Origin: Nitzschia sp. pyKryTriq1
Lineage: Eukaryota > Bacillariophyta > Bacillariophyceae > Bacillariales > Bacillariaceae
Reading direction: 5' to 3'
DNA length: 64,000 nt
Assembly: GCA_956465555.1 (NCBI GenBank)
Contig: OY101125.1
Span: forward strand, 312,501 to 376,500
Positions 21,369 to 33,276 of the stretch are shown piece by piece (positions within the stretch are counted from its first letter, which is position 1; each line of letters starts with the position of its first letter). Below the pieces are notes generated by a model, which did no database searches, was not told the DNA's origin, and saw only the letters and a list, made by a program, of their open reading frames with translations. Both the position numbers and the translations under genes were made by a program.

Positions 21369-24300
21369 CTATAAAAGAACCAAGTTTTCCTCCTGCAAGT
21401 GGTACATCAGATAGCAAACCACGGAGCGATATGGCGCCCATTCATTCTTTTCTGCGACTTCGTCGATCAAATTACGATTTGTGGCATTGTCGGCAAAGTC
21501 GGCAGCCGACTCCAACAGCGTTTCCGATTCGAAATGATGGTTAATGTCGTATAGATCGTTCAAAAAGTTTCGCACTGTAAGGTCCCCATAAAGCATGATG
21601 TCGGCTCGGGATAGAAACTGCATGAGCACACCACCAGCACACCAGTCGCCGATTCCCTTCAATTCCATCAGCATTTTGGCAGCTTGGCGATCGGAGGCCT
21701 TGGCTATCTTTTCACCTGAGATTTTTCCTGTTTCAAAATCGTGGACGAGCGAGATGATGAAATCAGCTTTCATCCTCGAGTATCCAGCACTCACTGGCTC
21801 GCCACCGGAATGGAATGCAGCTCGGGCCTTGTCTAGAAAGACGCTGTGGTCATCATTCTTGCCACAAGGATGCGTCACCCCACACAAGTGGGGATACCCA
21901 GTGCGCTTGCCGTGCTCCTTCTCGCAGTCATGCACGAGGGCCTGGACCATTTCGTATGAAAACAGCACTTCGCGGTGACGCCCCGCCAAAAGCAATTCCA
22001 GTAAATGTGTTGGACTCTCCACGTTCGACTTCTCGCCCGATTCTGTCACTGCCTTGAATATTTGTTGCAACAGTTTCTTCTGTTGAGATGGTGTTTTGCG
22101 CTCAATACACACGCCAGCTTTGATGGCAAGTCTTCGAAGAAAGGAGTTGCCTGCATCAACGGAAACCATTGTAAATGTAATGGAACGAATACATTTATCA
22201 AAAAGACGGGCCTGCGTCGGTTGCCTGGGAGTACCGCAATCGTTGGCAAGGGCATCAGCGCCAACTCGCGCGATGAGTGCTGCAAGTTTCGGATCCTTTT
22301 GAGAGAGGTGGGTCACAGCTTGGGCAATTGTATTTCTATCCAAAACGACCGGCGGTGTGGTGTCGGAGAAGCGCATAAGCGACTCCTTCGGTAGAGCTTT
22401 TGCCTTGCCCTTGTCGCGTCGAGCGATGACAGATTTAGTTGGGGGAAAGAGCCAATTACGAACGGTAAGCGAGGCTTGCCCTTGTTTGGCTAGTGCCTTG
22501 GCTTGCTTGACGGCTCTGGGGTCCCCTTTGTTTCGTTTGACTTTGTTCAAAGGCTTGTATTTCGATCCAATCTCTTTCTTCTTTTTTGCTGGCTGTTTCG
22601 TATCCTCCTCTAAGAGCTCGTCGTCATCAGAAAGCATACTGCCTGAATCAATACTTGCGGTTGTGCTCGTGCTTGTAGCCACGGTACTATCTTCGCAGAA
22701 TTGGGCGAATGCGCCAGATTGCCCAGCTTCCTCTAGAGAACGCATCCAGGCACCACTTACTGTCCCCTTTTTTAGTTTCTTCGTCCCAACTACGGCCAAA
22801 GTGGCCTCAAGATCAATTCTTTCTCGATATTTTGTTGCCACTGGAGCAATATACTCGCGAAAAAAGTTTCCTGCTAGTCGAATGTTTGAAAATTTTGCTT
22901 CCTCAATGGTGTGTTCGGCCATCAAGACTACAAGAAGTAGATCCTTCGTGGTTTGACCTGGACGATCAATGCGACCTTTCATTTGTTCCAGGTGGTCGCC
23001 TGGTGTTGGGCGGCAAATAATTGTGTCCGCGTGTCGCTGCATATTGATCCCTTGCCCCTCGACAGTTTTGACTGCCACAATCACCCGTTTCTTGGCAGAA
23101 TCTTTCTTCCCCGAAGCTCCGACCGCTTCTTGAGAGACAGACGCCCAAGTACATGTATCCAGTCCACAAGCACGAAGTGCCCGCACGAGAAAATCTGCTT
23201 CTTGGGAAGTATCTGCAAAAATGAGTGGTTTGCGACCTTTCCGAAGAAGACTCTTTGCGACATGGGCAAATGCATCGCTCATTACCGATGACTGGAGATA
23301 CGTGGATTTTGACGCCCTTCCCTCATAAGCAGATCGAAGGAATTTTTCCAAATCAACCCAAAGTTTTCTGCCGTCGGCTTCTCCAGGCTCGTTGATTTGC
23401 TTTCGCTGGAAGGCTTCGACGATTCTGCGATATTTCTGTAGATCGCTGTTTGAGAGAGCCACCATTTCTCCTTTCATTGTCCATGATCTGTCCGTCTCGG
23501 GAACTTGACAGACGATGTGTTCATGGATGGTGGCTGGAAGCCATGGCAAAGTTGGCGGCAGCGGCGATCGAAGCATTCGGATCATGTAGAACAGCTGATC
23601 GTACTTGGACCGAAAAAAGGTAGCCGAGAGCATGAGAACGCCACAAGTTGAGACCTCAATCTGCCGCCAGGCTGACGGGGTTCGTTTGGCAGCGGCATTC
23701 TGCACCGAAAGGCACTCGTCGACAATAACAAAATCCCAGGCCGCCTGTCGAACGAATGGATGGCGACAAACGCGATCCAACGTCGAGATAACTATCGTAT
23801 TGGCGTCAATAGGAGGATGGGACTTAGCGTAGGTCAAGGAAAATAAAGATCCATCCTCCCGTTGCTCGACAACATGAAATCGTTTTGTATGGGTCGCGAT
23901 TTCCAAAAGCCATTCACGAATCAGAGCTTTCGTGGGCAACATGATCAAAACACCATGTCTTGAATGCCCCGACTCCTCGAGCCCTTTTGCGAGGCGGACC
24001 ACTGTCGCTAATGCAGTGAGAGTCTTTCCAGCGCCAACCGCTGACGCATCTGCGTGTCCTCTCCTCCCCTTTTGTACTCCTTCAACGACTTTCGAAACCG
24101 AAGCTTCTTGGTGGTCCCAGAGATGCGTTGTAATTTGTGGCAAAGGCAAGCAGTCTTCTTCATCACTAGTCGATTCTGAAATGACTTCATCCAAATCATT
24201 CTCGATTTCAAAGTCCTCCTCGTCCTCGAATTTTATCTGTCTTCTCCTGGAGTGCGCCTTCGTGTCCGTAGACCATTCTAACGAGATTTGTCTGGATGCT

Positions 24301-27300
24301 TTTTCTGAGGCTAAAGCAGCTGCACGGCGTGGGCGCTTTGCTGAACCGCCGTCGGGTTTCATCTCCGTCGTCTTCCTCTTCCTCTCTAGGTCACCACTGT
24401 GCGAGCTAATTTTGCTCCGTAACTCGTCTCTTCCAAGTCTCTCCAAGCAAATGAGAAGGTGGTAGTAGCCTGCTCCTCTGGGCCTAATGCGGAATTTCAT
24501 CGCTCCTTCCTTTCGTAAGGCGGTGGGATAAAGCATCTCGAGCCCGTGGAAGACTCGAAGCAAGACCCCTTCTGTCATGTCCCGCGGTGTACCTTCGCAA
24601 AAAGAAGCATGTGAGGAATTCAAGTGGTGTGCGCAGCCCATTCCAGATTGCATACGTACCTGTGCCGTCGTTGCATACCCCCTTACCGAGGACAACATGA
24701 TCCGTATCTCGTGTTCTTATCGCTAGTAAGATATCTCTCCAAGTATGTGAAGGTATGATGCTCTTCGTGGCAAGGGGTATCCAGTCGTAAATAATGCCCT
24801 CGCTGGGTCCAGCATTGCTGTCGTTTCGATCGGCCTCAGCCAACGAATGCAAACTAGACATTGCGTCAAGAATTGCTTTGCCGAACAACTGAGAAGATCC
24901 TAAACCATCTATACCTTCAACGTAGAGGACTGCGCGAAGCAGTTCGTAGCGCTCCGTGCCCTCATCCAATGGTACGGGCGGATACTTTGGATCGTCAAGG
25001 GTCAATGCACAAGCCGAAATCACCGAGCGAGCATCGAAGGGTTCTACCTTGACCCCCCCGACAGCAAATTGCCAAACCTTCCCTCCACTCCCATCGTCGA
25101 CCAACTTGGCGCTTCTTGTAACTTGTTCTTCACCACCCGGAATGTCCCACTGCATTCCCATCGGAGGGAGGGGCATGGGCAAAGTTACACTATGCCAGTA
25201 CTTGGCCACGGCCAATTCGGCGGCTGCCATGAGCATTTGCTCCCCCTTGGATCGATTTCGCTGTACGTAGCCAAGTGATGGTACGGCTGCAGCTCCCGAT
25301 GTCGCCCCTCCTGTTGTGGCTAATTCTTTACCCTCTTTCCTTGCCATCCCAATGCGTTGGACCAGAAGAGGCTCGTCGATGTCTCCACAAAACATGGCGG
25401 AAACAGTCTCCTTTTTCGAAGAATCGTTTGGATCCGGGGTCACTTCGATCTCAATCGCTGATGCGAAGGCTAGGATAAATGCAATTCTTCCATCATATTG
25501 TGTCAATGAAGGTCCAGCTTGGATGTGCTGAATCGCTTGAGGAAAGCCCTCAGGAGACGTATCCGATGCAATCTTCGAACTAGCGCTACTCTCGATCGCC
25601 TCAAAACAATCAACGATCTCAATTTCTCCGCTCGACAATTTGCCTGTAGGAGTAACGACCTCCCGGTACGAGCTGTAGCTACTCTTCATGGCCGATACAA
25701 CCTTCAGCGTGCTCGAATGTACCACGGATACACCTTCAGGATCTTTACCCCACGTGGCCAACCTAGCTAGCTGCACTCGTTCTTGAAATCTCGGATTGGC
25801 TTCACTAATGAGCTTTCGAACTTGTCGCGACAATGCAGGCAGGCTGTGTTTCTTCCACCTGACTGGTGGACTTTGTAAACAGGCCTGTAGGAGCACCAAC
25901 GTATAGGGCATGATACTTGGCTCGATGGCTGCAAGCCGACACTCGTTGTCCAGCTTTAAAAGACGAGTGTCACATGGGACAGCAACTTCACCTCGTTCCC
26001 ATTTTTGGATGACTGATTTCTCCCCCGCCAGTGACGCAGGAGCCTCGGGCAAATGCGATCCCTTCCAGTCGTACCAGTTCAAGTAGGCTAATGCAGCGGC
26101 TGCGGTGGTATCCCCAATGAACGCATTCCACTTGCCCCAAGCGAGGCGTCCTCCAGCAACGGACTGCGTAACCCGAATAATATTTCGAAGGTTGAGAGCT
26201 TTCTGGGCAATAAGATCTGTTGCTTGAATCGCGTTCTCGAGCTTCCACCAATCGTCATCCCGATCTACAAAACCAACCCAAGGCTGAGCGGTCACAACGC
26301 TGGCAGTACGCAAAGCCGCTGCAACTACTGCTCTACGCAAGGTGGAAGGTAATTTCCAATCCGGATCGGCCTTGGCAACCAAAGAAAGGAGGAGAAGACT
26401 TGGAAGTCCAAGACAGCCTTCGCCGTCATCAAAGGGGGATGCATCTACAAGCATGCATCCCCAAATGGCTTTGAGACACGCCAATATGGAGCCCCGTGGT
26501 GTTTGACCAAGCAAAAGCTTTGAGCAGGCTTCCAATAGAGGTGTTGGAGAGCATAGTAGGCTGCCGCGGCGCATCGCTTTTTGTAGCAGTGATGCAGGAA
26601 GTCGAATTTGAGAAACTTTGGAAGACGGACGAGGAAGCAGATCGGTCCCACATTCGGTATTTGGTGTGTCGTTGGACATCACTTTTTCTTCTGTTGCATG
26701 TTGGTCTCCAATTAATGATGTTGGGACGCCCAACATCACCGAAGGAAGATCCTTACGGTCTCCTTCGATCAGTGCCCATTCCACATCATCTGATTTGCCG
26801 CCAAGCGATTCTTCATCCTTGTAATACGAGATGGAACTGGATAGCCCCAGCTCCCCATCCCATTCTATCCTGACGACAAATATGGCTTCATCGCCAGCGT
26901 CTGGTCCAAGAAGCCCAGCTGATACTAGTCGAGCAGAAGTGAACTCCCGAGACGCAAAGGGAGGATCAGCAACGGCTACCATCTCATAGGTAGCGACTAA
27001 CCGCCGTTCAGTACTTCTAGTAGTGCCAGACCGCTTTGACAATGCACCATGGAACTCCTTGGCAGATGTAAAAGTCTTACCCACAAAGTCAGGCGGAAAC
27101 CAATCGTCTTGACTGGGAGTAACGACCAAGAAAGGACAAGGAAGCTCCACTGTTGCAGGATGGCAATAATAGTGCGATGAAGCCTCATGATCCAATGGTC
27201 GTACACTTTCTAGAGCGCGAATCGTCAAGCCGTTTTGGCGCGCCAATGCACCACGAGGAAGACCTCGTACAGCAACACTATGAGGATCATTCTTCTTCAA

Positions 27301-27984
27301 TGCTGGTGGAGGAGGGAGCGGTGCGGATCTCTTCTTCTTCTTCTTCTTTGGCGATGGTGTCACCGTGACCACAGCGGCAGCAGAGACTCCTCCTCGTCGA
27401 TGTCGTTTGGCTGGGCTGGATGTCACGATCGGCAAAACAATTTCGCATTCTTCAGAACTATCGTCGTCGTCGTCACCCGACGATGATGCTCCCGAATATT
27501 CAGACTCGATGTCATCATTCGCGTCTTCTTCTTCTTCTTCTTCTTCTTGATCTTCGTCCGATGATGACGCTAACTCGCCCTGTTTGGAAATCAAAATGGC
27601 ACGAAGCTCTCCTGCGTCATACTCTTCCACATCGCCGTCCTCGTAGACAACTTTGTACAGTCCACCAATTAGTTCAGGGTCGTCCCCTCCTCGGTACGAC
27701 GTGACTTTGCCTTGGAACATCCCAAAGCCCGGAAAGAACTAAAAAACATACGAAGAATGAATGAACGTACCGTTCGCATCATGTGTACGATGATTATTAT
27801 TGAGTGCCACGATCACCGGCGAGGAGTACACACACACAAAGTGTGCCTACGCACGTACCTTTTCGACTTTGGATCCCAACGGAATGATCATGGTGCCGGA
27901 TGGTGAGGATTCATCTTGGCTTTCAACATCGCCAACCTTCTTTTGGACGACACAGGAGCGATTATTCCGCGTTGTTCGAGTCAT
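21369..27984 (-). CDS. Tudor-like / SNF2-type helicase / AlkA-like HhH-GPD DNA glycosylase fusion
   Basis: Three exons: 27984-27859, 27738-24660, 24592-21369; about 2142 residues. Exon 1 gives MTRTTRNNRSC and joins in phase 0 to FFPGFGMFQGKV, then YKVVYEDGDVEEYD: a Tudor/PWWP-like chromatin reader (about 43-90). Acidic and basic low complexity follows (110-210), then about 850 unassigned residues. The SNF2-type ATPase has a Walker A AVGAGKT (about 1253-1259), DECL in place of DEAH (about 1360), a motif III-like LSAT, and motif VI QMKGRIDRPGQ (about 1605-1615). The C-terminus is an AlkA-type glycosylase (about 1890-2140): the HhH motif LKGIGDWCAGG (about 2046-2056), a likely catalytic Asp in LYGDLTVRNFL (about 2072), and WAPYRSVVCYLMYHL. 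Likely nuclear and base-excision related; the substrate is unknown. No frameshift seen. Confidence 0.85.
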
Positions 27985-29020
27985 CGTGCAACATACTGCA
28001 AGAGATACAACAATATCCGCAAAAGGTTAGAACAGCGGCGCGGCCTGGGGCGGTGATGTACAGCTCCGCGGCAATATTTTTTCCTACTTCTTGTCGCTGC
28101 TCCTCGTCTTTTCACTCACCGCCAATCACCAAACAAAAGGGTACTGCACATACACTCTGCAGATACTACAGCATATTTCGCGATACTGATCCGTCGTCAC
28201 GACAGCTCTACTGGACGAGTACGGCATCATCGGATCGGAGCGTCCGACGATCCGCCATGGTGGATCTTCCTTTGTTCCTTCTTCTCGCATCGCCCCCAAA
28301 AAGATCTCGCTTCGAAATGGTTCGATTTTGTATTGTCGATGGATTAGTCTCCAGCTTGGGGGTGAACGACATCACTTGTCGGAATTGGATTTTCCCGCCA
28401 GAAATCCCTTTTTCGCGGTGCCGTTACGTACCGGTACATACAGTACACGTACCGGGACGGTACCTGGTACGTACATCGTTCGTTTGAGGCACTGGTATGT
28501 GTATGCACGTCTGAAAATAATTTCAAGTCGACCAGCACGACCGCCAGATACGGATCGAGGACGAGTATCGATAGTAGCCTACTACTACTAGTAGAGAGCA
28601 AGACCAAGCTCCCATTGTGCATCCACCGTGGCTCTGTTTTACTAAAACCATCATGCAGCATACCAGCGGCTTCGCAAAGCAATAGCTTCTGGAAGCTATG
28701 ATCTGGTGGGGAAAAGTCTGACGCCTCATGGTGCATCTTGCTGCTGGCAGCAAACAAATAAATAATGCATGTTCAACGAAAAAAATGCCGACTCCTACTA
28801 GTAGAGTGGCATCCTCCATGTCAATAAGAAGTCGAGATTCCTAGGAAAGGGCGATCGAAAGTAGTGTCGTCATTCAAGCTAATTCTAGAAACGGTTTAGA
28901 GCAAGGATTGTTCTTCATGGTATAATAGTTGTTCTATCGATGGCAGTTTTCTTATTCATATATATTGTTTTCTAGTAGTAGTGGAGAACCACTGAGTGGA
29001 AAGAGACATTCTTGTCTTCT
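27985..29020. other. Intergenic, about 1 kb
   Basis: Promoter side of the helicase-glycosylase gene and 3' side of the nitrilase-like gene. GTACC/CCGGTAC words cluster at 28426-28475. A plus-strand open frame (27900-28487) overlaps exon 1 of the helicase gene and shows no domain, so it is not called. Confidence 0.5.
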
Positions 29021-30700
29021 TTAAAAGGGAGTGACCGTGGCGATATCAATCGTATCGAAAATCGTAAGTTGAGGAGGATACTTCTTGGTCGTGAAGGAGC
29101 CATTGAGAATGGTTTCCCATTCATCCTCACCGTACACGTCGTATCGATGCCACGCATCCAAAGCTCGATGTTCGAAAAAGACATCGGTACTGGACAAAAA
29201 GGCACGACGAGTAATGGCCTCGGTACCTCCTTGGAATTGCAAACCAAATTCACATCCATTGCTCATCCAAGCTTCACCATTGGTGGCATTGCTCAAACCG
29301 TCTTGCAAAAAGAGCGTTCCGTGTTGGGTCAAAGCGAGTGATTCCGGCATGGCAGTCATACCGGCGCTGGAGACGACTCCAATCTGGGCTTGATACTCAG
29401 GAATGTGAACATACTCCAAACCACGATCCGACGAGCTGGGAATCATGGTATGACGACCCGTGGTCATGTCCGCGGTGTAGGCGTTCAATGCCGTCTTGAC
29501 TTGATGGTCGAGACAAATTTCGAGCGAGAGGGCCAATCCATCGAGCATCAACCAACCGTGTTCCAACAGGGCATAACCAAGGCCGTCCAACTCGCCCTTG
29601 TAGTCGATCCACATGTCAAAATCGTACTTGCCACGAGTATAGATGGGATTCATGACTGTCGTTTGTTGATGAACGGACAGCTCGCCGTCAGGATCGATTA
29701 GTTCCGTAAAGGCCGATGTATCCAAGTTCCGGTAGGGGGTCATAAAGTCGGACGTGGACAAGTATCGCTTGGGTGCAATGAATCGCTTGCCGGCTGGTGA
29801 GGACTTTTTCGGATCGTATCCCTTGTAGACAGGAGCAAAGTTGTAAAAGAGCGAATCGTAACTGTTGTGTCGATCCTTGCTGAGGGGTTCACGAGCAATG
29901 ATGCTTCCAAACAAGAAGAGCCAATCTTCGAATCGCTTGTCCGCTACCATCTCCTCCAGTCCCTTGAGAATTTCACAGACGGGTCCACAGATACTGTCGT
30001 CACCGGGCGCTTCGTCTTCAAAGGTATACGCTCCATTGACTCCACGAAAGAAGAATTCGGGAGCAATAAAGATCTTGAGAATTTCTCCGTCGGGACCCAT
30101 ATCGCCCGGACGGCTGCTGCCGGCCAAGTGGTAGGCTTGTTCGACGGCATCCTTCATGATGGCAAGACGGGTTTGAACGTCTTGTTCGAGGTCGTAGTTT
30201 CCAATGTAACACTGGAGTTCTTCTCCGTCGTCGGTCGTCATGCTGCCGTAGCTATTCAAGCCGCGGCATTCCGGATTGTGCGTTCGGACCGTGTAGCCGT
30301 CATCATCGGTGATGTTGATAAAGGCGGGAGCACCTCCCGTATAGATTTGAAATCCCATTCCTTGGACGCGATTGTACTTGGAATTTGTGGTCGGGCGCTT
30401 GCTTTTGAAAGTAGTCGCAAAGGAAGATGATGACGATGCATCATGATGCGAGGACGCTTGATAGCGAGCAAAGCCCAGCAATAAAATAGAAGAGGCGAAA
30501 ATGGCCAAATTCAAAGCTTGGACGAGGCTCAAAAACTTGCCATGCCAAAAAGGGTGGTAACCATCGTCGTCCGATCGTTGCGACATGTTGGACGGCTCGT
30601 CGGTCGAAGTACCACCGAGCAGGTTGGTCGTTTCATCGGCATTGCGAGGCGCCATGTTGTTGGTGTTGGGAAGATGAGAGATGGGTGATGCCGATGGCAT
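29021..30700 (-). CDS. Membrane-anchored carbon-nitrogen hydrolase (nitrilase-fold) protein
   Basis: Intronless; 559 residues from the ATG at 30700 (MPSASPISHL). A later ATG at 30655 and an earlier one at 30841 are possible. The nitrilase-type triad can be placed: Glu in FIAPEFFFRG (about 215), Lys in IAPKRYLS (about 311) and Cys in LSLEICLDH (about 396), in the usual order. One hydrophobic helix (about 56-78, FLSLVQALNLAIFASSILLL) follows an N-terminal tail with NLLGG, so a type II anchor with a lumenal or extracellular catalytic domain is likely. The family hydrolyses or transfers amide and nitrile groups; the substrate is unknown. It is divergent from the GGCT-like gene. Confidence 0.72.
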   Translation of the reverse strand: MPSASPISHLPNTNNMAPRNADETTNLLGGTSTDEPSNMSQRSDDDGYHPFWHGKFLSLVQALNLAIFASSILLLGFARYQASSHHDASSSSSFATTFKSKRPTTNSKYNRVQGMGFQIYTGGAPAFINITDDDGYTVRTHNPECRGLNSYGSMTTDDGEELQCYIGNYDLEQDVQTRLAIMKDAVEQAYHLAGSSRPGDMGPDGEILKIFIAPEFFFRGVNGAYTFEDEAPGDDSICGPVCEILKGLEEMVADKRFEDWLFLFGSIIAREPLSKDRHNSYDSLFYNFAPVYKGYDPKKSSPAGKRFIAPKRYLSTSDFMTPYRNLDTSAFTELIDPDGELSVHQQTTVMNPIYTRGKYDFDMWIDYKGELDGLGYALLEHGWLMLDGLALSLEICLDHQVKTALNAYTADMTTGRHTMIPSSSDRGLEYVHIPEYQAQIGVVSSAGMTAMPESLALTQHGTLFLQDGLSNATNGEAWMSNGCEFGLQFQGGTEAITRRAFLSSTDVFFEHRALDAWHRYDVYGEDEWETILNGSFTTKKYPPQLTIFDTIDIATVTPF

Positions 30701-31319
30701 AATATGTTGTAGTTTATATTTTTTGTGAAGAACGGTTTGGGTGGTCGGCGTTTTTAGGAACGCAATTCGTCGATGGACGGGGATCCGTTGTGAATGGGAA
30801 TTGAGAGAAGACGTACTTGGTGGTTGGTCGGTGCGTGGCAATGCATTTGTGCATTTGTGGGCGAATGCATGACTGAATCTTCCGGATTCAAGTGCGGCAT
30901 TCGAGTGGTGGTCGTCGTCGGTGCGTTGTTGGGGCCTTGTGAATGTGCGGGCAGGAATATGCCACCGATGTTTGCATTTTCATCGTCACCCAGCAAAAAA
31001 GTGAGAAATTCGCTACGTGTACGGTATCCTTCGCCATTCGGAGTTGCCAGTAACTGTACCGGTACTGTACGAACTGTACCGGTTGGTCTACTAAAGGAAA
31101 GTGGCGATCGTGCGTTGAGCGTGTGGGAACCCTATGAACGCAATTGCACGTTGCATTCTACGGAGGATGGACGGACGGACGATATTTGGGTCGAATGGTT
31201 CAAATTAAAATGCCGCGTTGGGTGAAAAAAAAATCTTTTTTTCGTAGAGATTCATTCGACAATGGTCCCAGCGACCTATGACGGCACTTTGATTTGTATG
31301 TTTCCTCTCAGTCCTTTGG
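30701..31319. other. Divergent promoter region
   Basis: Separates the nitrilase-like gene (-) from the GGCT-like gene (+). ACCGGTAC words lie at 31057-31082. A 143-codon plus-strand frame (30794-31225) has no recognised domain; see rejected items. Confidence 0.45.
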
Positions 31320-32243
31320 ATGCAACATCATCAACGTTCCAGTATGACAACAACAACCCACGAGCAGCCACTCAATAAGTCTAGCGAGGAGTTCAACAAC
31401 AACAACAACTTTCCAGAAGCCCTCCGACCCGACGGAGAAATCACAATGTTGGCGTATGGTGCCTTGCTCAGTGAGGCATCGAGTCGATTGACCTTTCCCG
31501 ACTTGACCCATTTTCGACATGTTCGTGTTCGAGGATTACGTCGAGTCTTTGGTCATCCACATTTGTTTCTGATACAACAAGGACTGGTCGGAAAGAAACA
31601 GGATAATACTAATCATCATGACGATGATGCTGATGATGATGATGATATTACCGATACACTGCCGCTGCCGCTGACAATGGCCAGTCTTTCGGCCGAACCT
31701 ACCGTCGACCCAGAGAGTTCCTTTGTGGTGGCAGCCTTTCAAGTCACTTTGAATGATGAACAACGCAAGGCATTTATCGAACGAGAAGCGTCCTACGACA
31801 TAATTTCCGTTCCCTTTTATGAATTGGAAGAACGCAGCAGCAGCAACAACAACAAAGAACAAGAGCAGCAGCAGCAGCAGCCTATGAGTATTGGGCATGG
31901 AGTCATTTGTGTGAAATCGACCGATGAGAAAAATACGGATATTCTTAGCAAACTTCCATCGTGGTTGCCGTATTCCAGTATTTGGTCATGGCCGGATACG
32001 AGTGGATTGTTGCCGGCCGATATTTATTTACGACACGGGTTATTGGCGGTCGAAAAGGGAGCATCATCATCATCATCATCATCATCTCCGGGTGGACGCA
32101 CTGCCAAGGAATCGTTTTGGAAAGACACCTACTTGGCCGATCGCAAAACGACCTTGGCTGAGTATTTGAGTGATCCCGCAGTCCATAAAAGGGTGATGGA
32201 TAGTCGTCCCCCAGCGGCACTGGCGACTCGGTTTGGTGGATGA
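31320..32243 (+). CDS. Gamma-glutamylcyclotransferase-like (GGCT/AIG2 fold) protein
   Basis: Intronless, 307 residues from the first ATG; the ATG at 31344 is an alternative. The core begins ITMLAYGALLSEASSR, the Y-G-x-L entry of GGCT-like folds, followed by FRHVRVRGLRRVFGHPHLFL. The second half has FVVAAFQVTL and FIEREASYDIISVPFYEL, where the R-E-x-x-Y element is where the family puts its catalytic Glu. It continues to WPDTSGLLPADIYLRHGLLA and a C-terminal YLADRKTTLAEYL. Poly-Asp, poly-Gln and poly-Ser runs are inserted between strands. The family releases 5-oxoproline from gamma-glutamyl compounds, but this branch may do something else. Confidence 0.68.
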   Translation: MQHHQRSSMTTTTHEQPLNKSSEEFNNNNNFPEALRPDGEITMLAYGALLSEASSRLTFPDLTHFRHVRVRGLRRVFGHPHLFLIQQGLVGKKQDNTNHHDDDADDDDDITDTLPLPLTMASLSAEPTVDPESSFVVAAFQVTLNDEQRKAFIEREASYDIISVPFYELEERSSSNNNKEQEQQQQQPMSIGHGVICVKSTDEKNTDILSKLPSWLPYSSIWSWPDTSGLLPADIYLRHGLLAVEKGASSSSSSSSPGGRTAKESFWKDTYLADRKTTLAEYLSDPAVHKRVMDSRPPAALATRFGG

Positions 32244-33276
32244 AAAAGAAGAAGAAGAAGAAGAAGAAGTGCCGTGTTTACAAGTACGTACAGTAGTGCA
32301 CAGCGGTAAAACGAGAACGAATTTGGCCTTTTTGAGCGACGATCAATAATAGTCTATGCGGCAAACTAATAGCTACAGTACGAGTAGTAGTAACAAAAGA
32401 GTGGCGACCGCATGGATTGGCCGAGGCGAGTAGCTGCTGTCCAACTAGCGATACGTAATACTACTGTTTGTACTAATATGTCCTCTATCAACGAGTTCAT
32501 GTTATCATGGACAGGCATCCGACAGACTGGTAACATTCTTCACTCAAACTACAACCAGCCGGAATCAAAAATAAAACTCTAGAGGTAGAGGGACCGAGCT
32601 GGTACGGTACATGTAGTGGAGTAGGCTTTTCTTGCTAGTGGGTACTAATACTAGTAGAACGCACGAAAGAGTTCTTCTGTCTTCTGGTGGACATCCTTTC
32701 CTTTCTATTCCGTAGACTTGGAACAAAAAAAGGAATCGATAAATCTCAAAATATTCGCTACATACTCCGTAGTACTGTAATCTGGGATAGAGTGCTCGGA
32801 GGGTGGTACATGGTACCCCCGTACCATTAGTGGTTCTCGCAGTTCTTGACGCCAAGGGCCAAGGGTAAGAACTAGTCGATCAAGTCGTCTTTCGTCGTTT
32901 GATTCTGTCGACTTGTACGAGGACCTCTTTTCCGCCTGGCCGCCGCACACCCCCAGCAAGTACGGAAAGCGGATGAAAGCAGGGCACGCGCATTCGTGAC
33001 GCGATGTTGGCGACATTTTTTACGGAGCAGCCAGCGAGCGGCGACAATTATAATGGCGGAGCCGAGAGCCTGCTCTATACTCTCTCTAGAGTAGTAGAGC
33101 GCCGCCGCGCTGCGAGTACGAGTATTGCTCGATGTTGCGGCTCTTTGAAAGACAACGGTCTTCACTCTTTCCTCTCTATTGCACCGAGTGTACTCTATCT
33201 AGAGTTCTTATCCAGTCAGTACAGACACAAGCCAGTAGTACTACCGCACTGACAGTACAGTAGAAGGATCAATATC
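32244..33276. other. Intergenic, about 1 kb
   Basis: Starts with an AAG/GAA tandem run after the GGCT-like stop (about 32246-32270). Further on there are GGTAC words (32599-32830) and a CTCTCTAGAGTAGTAGAG palindromic tract near 33082-33100. The right end is the EMC3 promoter. No gene seen. Confidence 0.5.

Noticed and set aside
22357-22956. 199-codon plus-strand frame
   Set aside because: Shadow of the SNF2/glycosylase gene; no domain and low-complexity Ser runs.
30794-31225. 143-codon plus-strand frame between the nitrilase-like and GGCT-like genes
   Set aside because: No signal peptide, domain or paralogue support; lies in a divergent promoter region with palindromic words. Could be a small gene but not supported.
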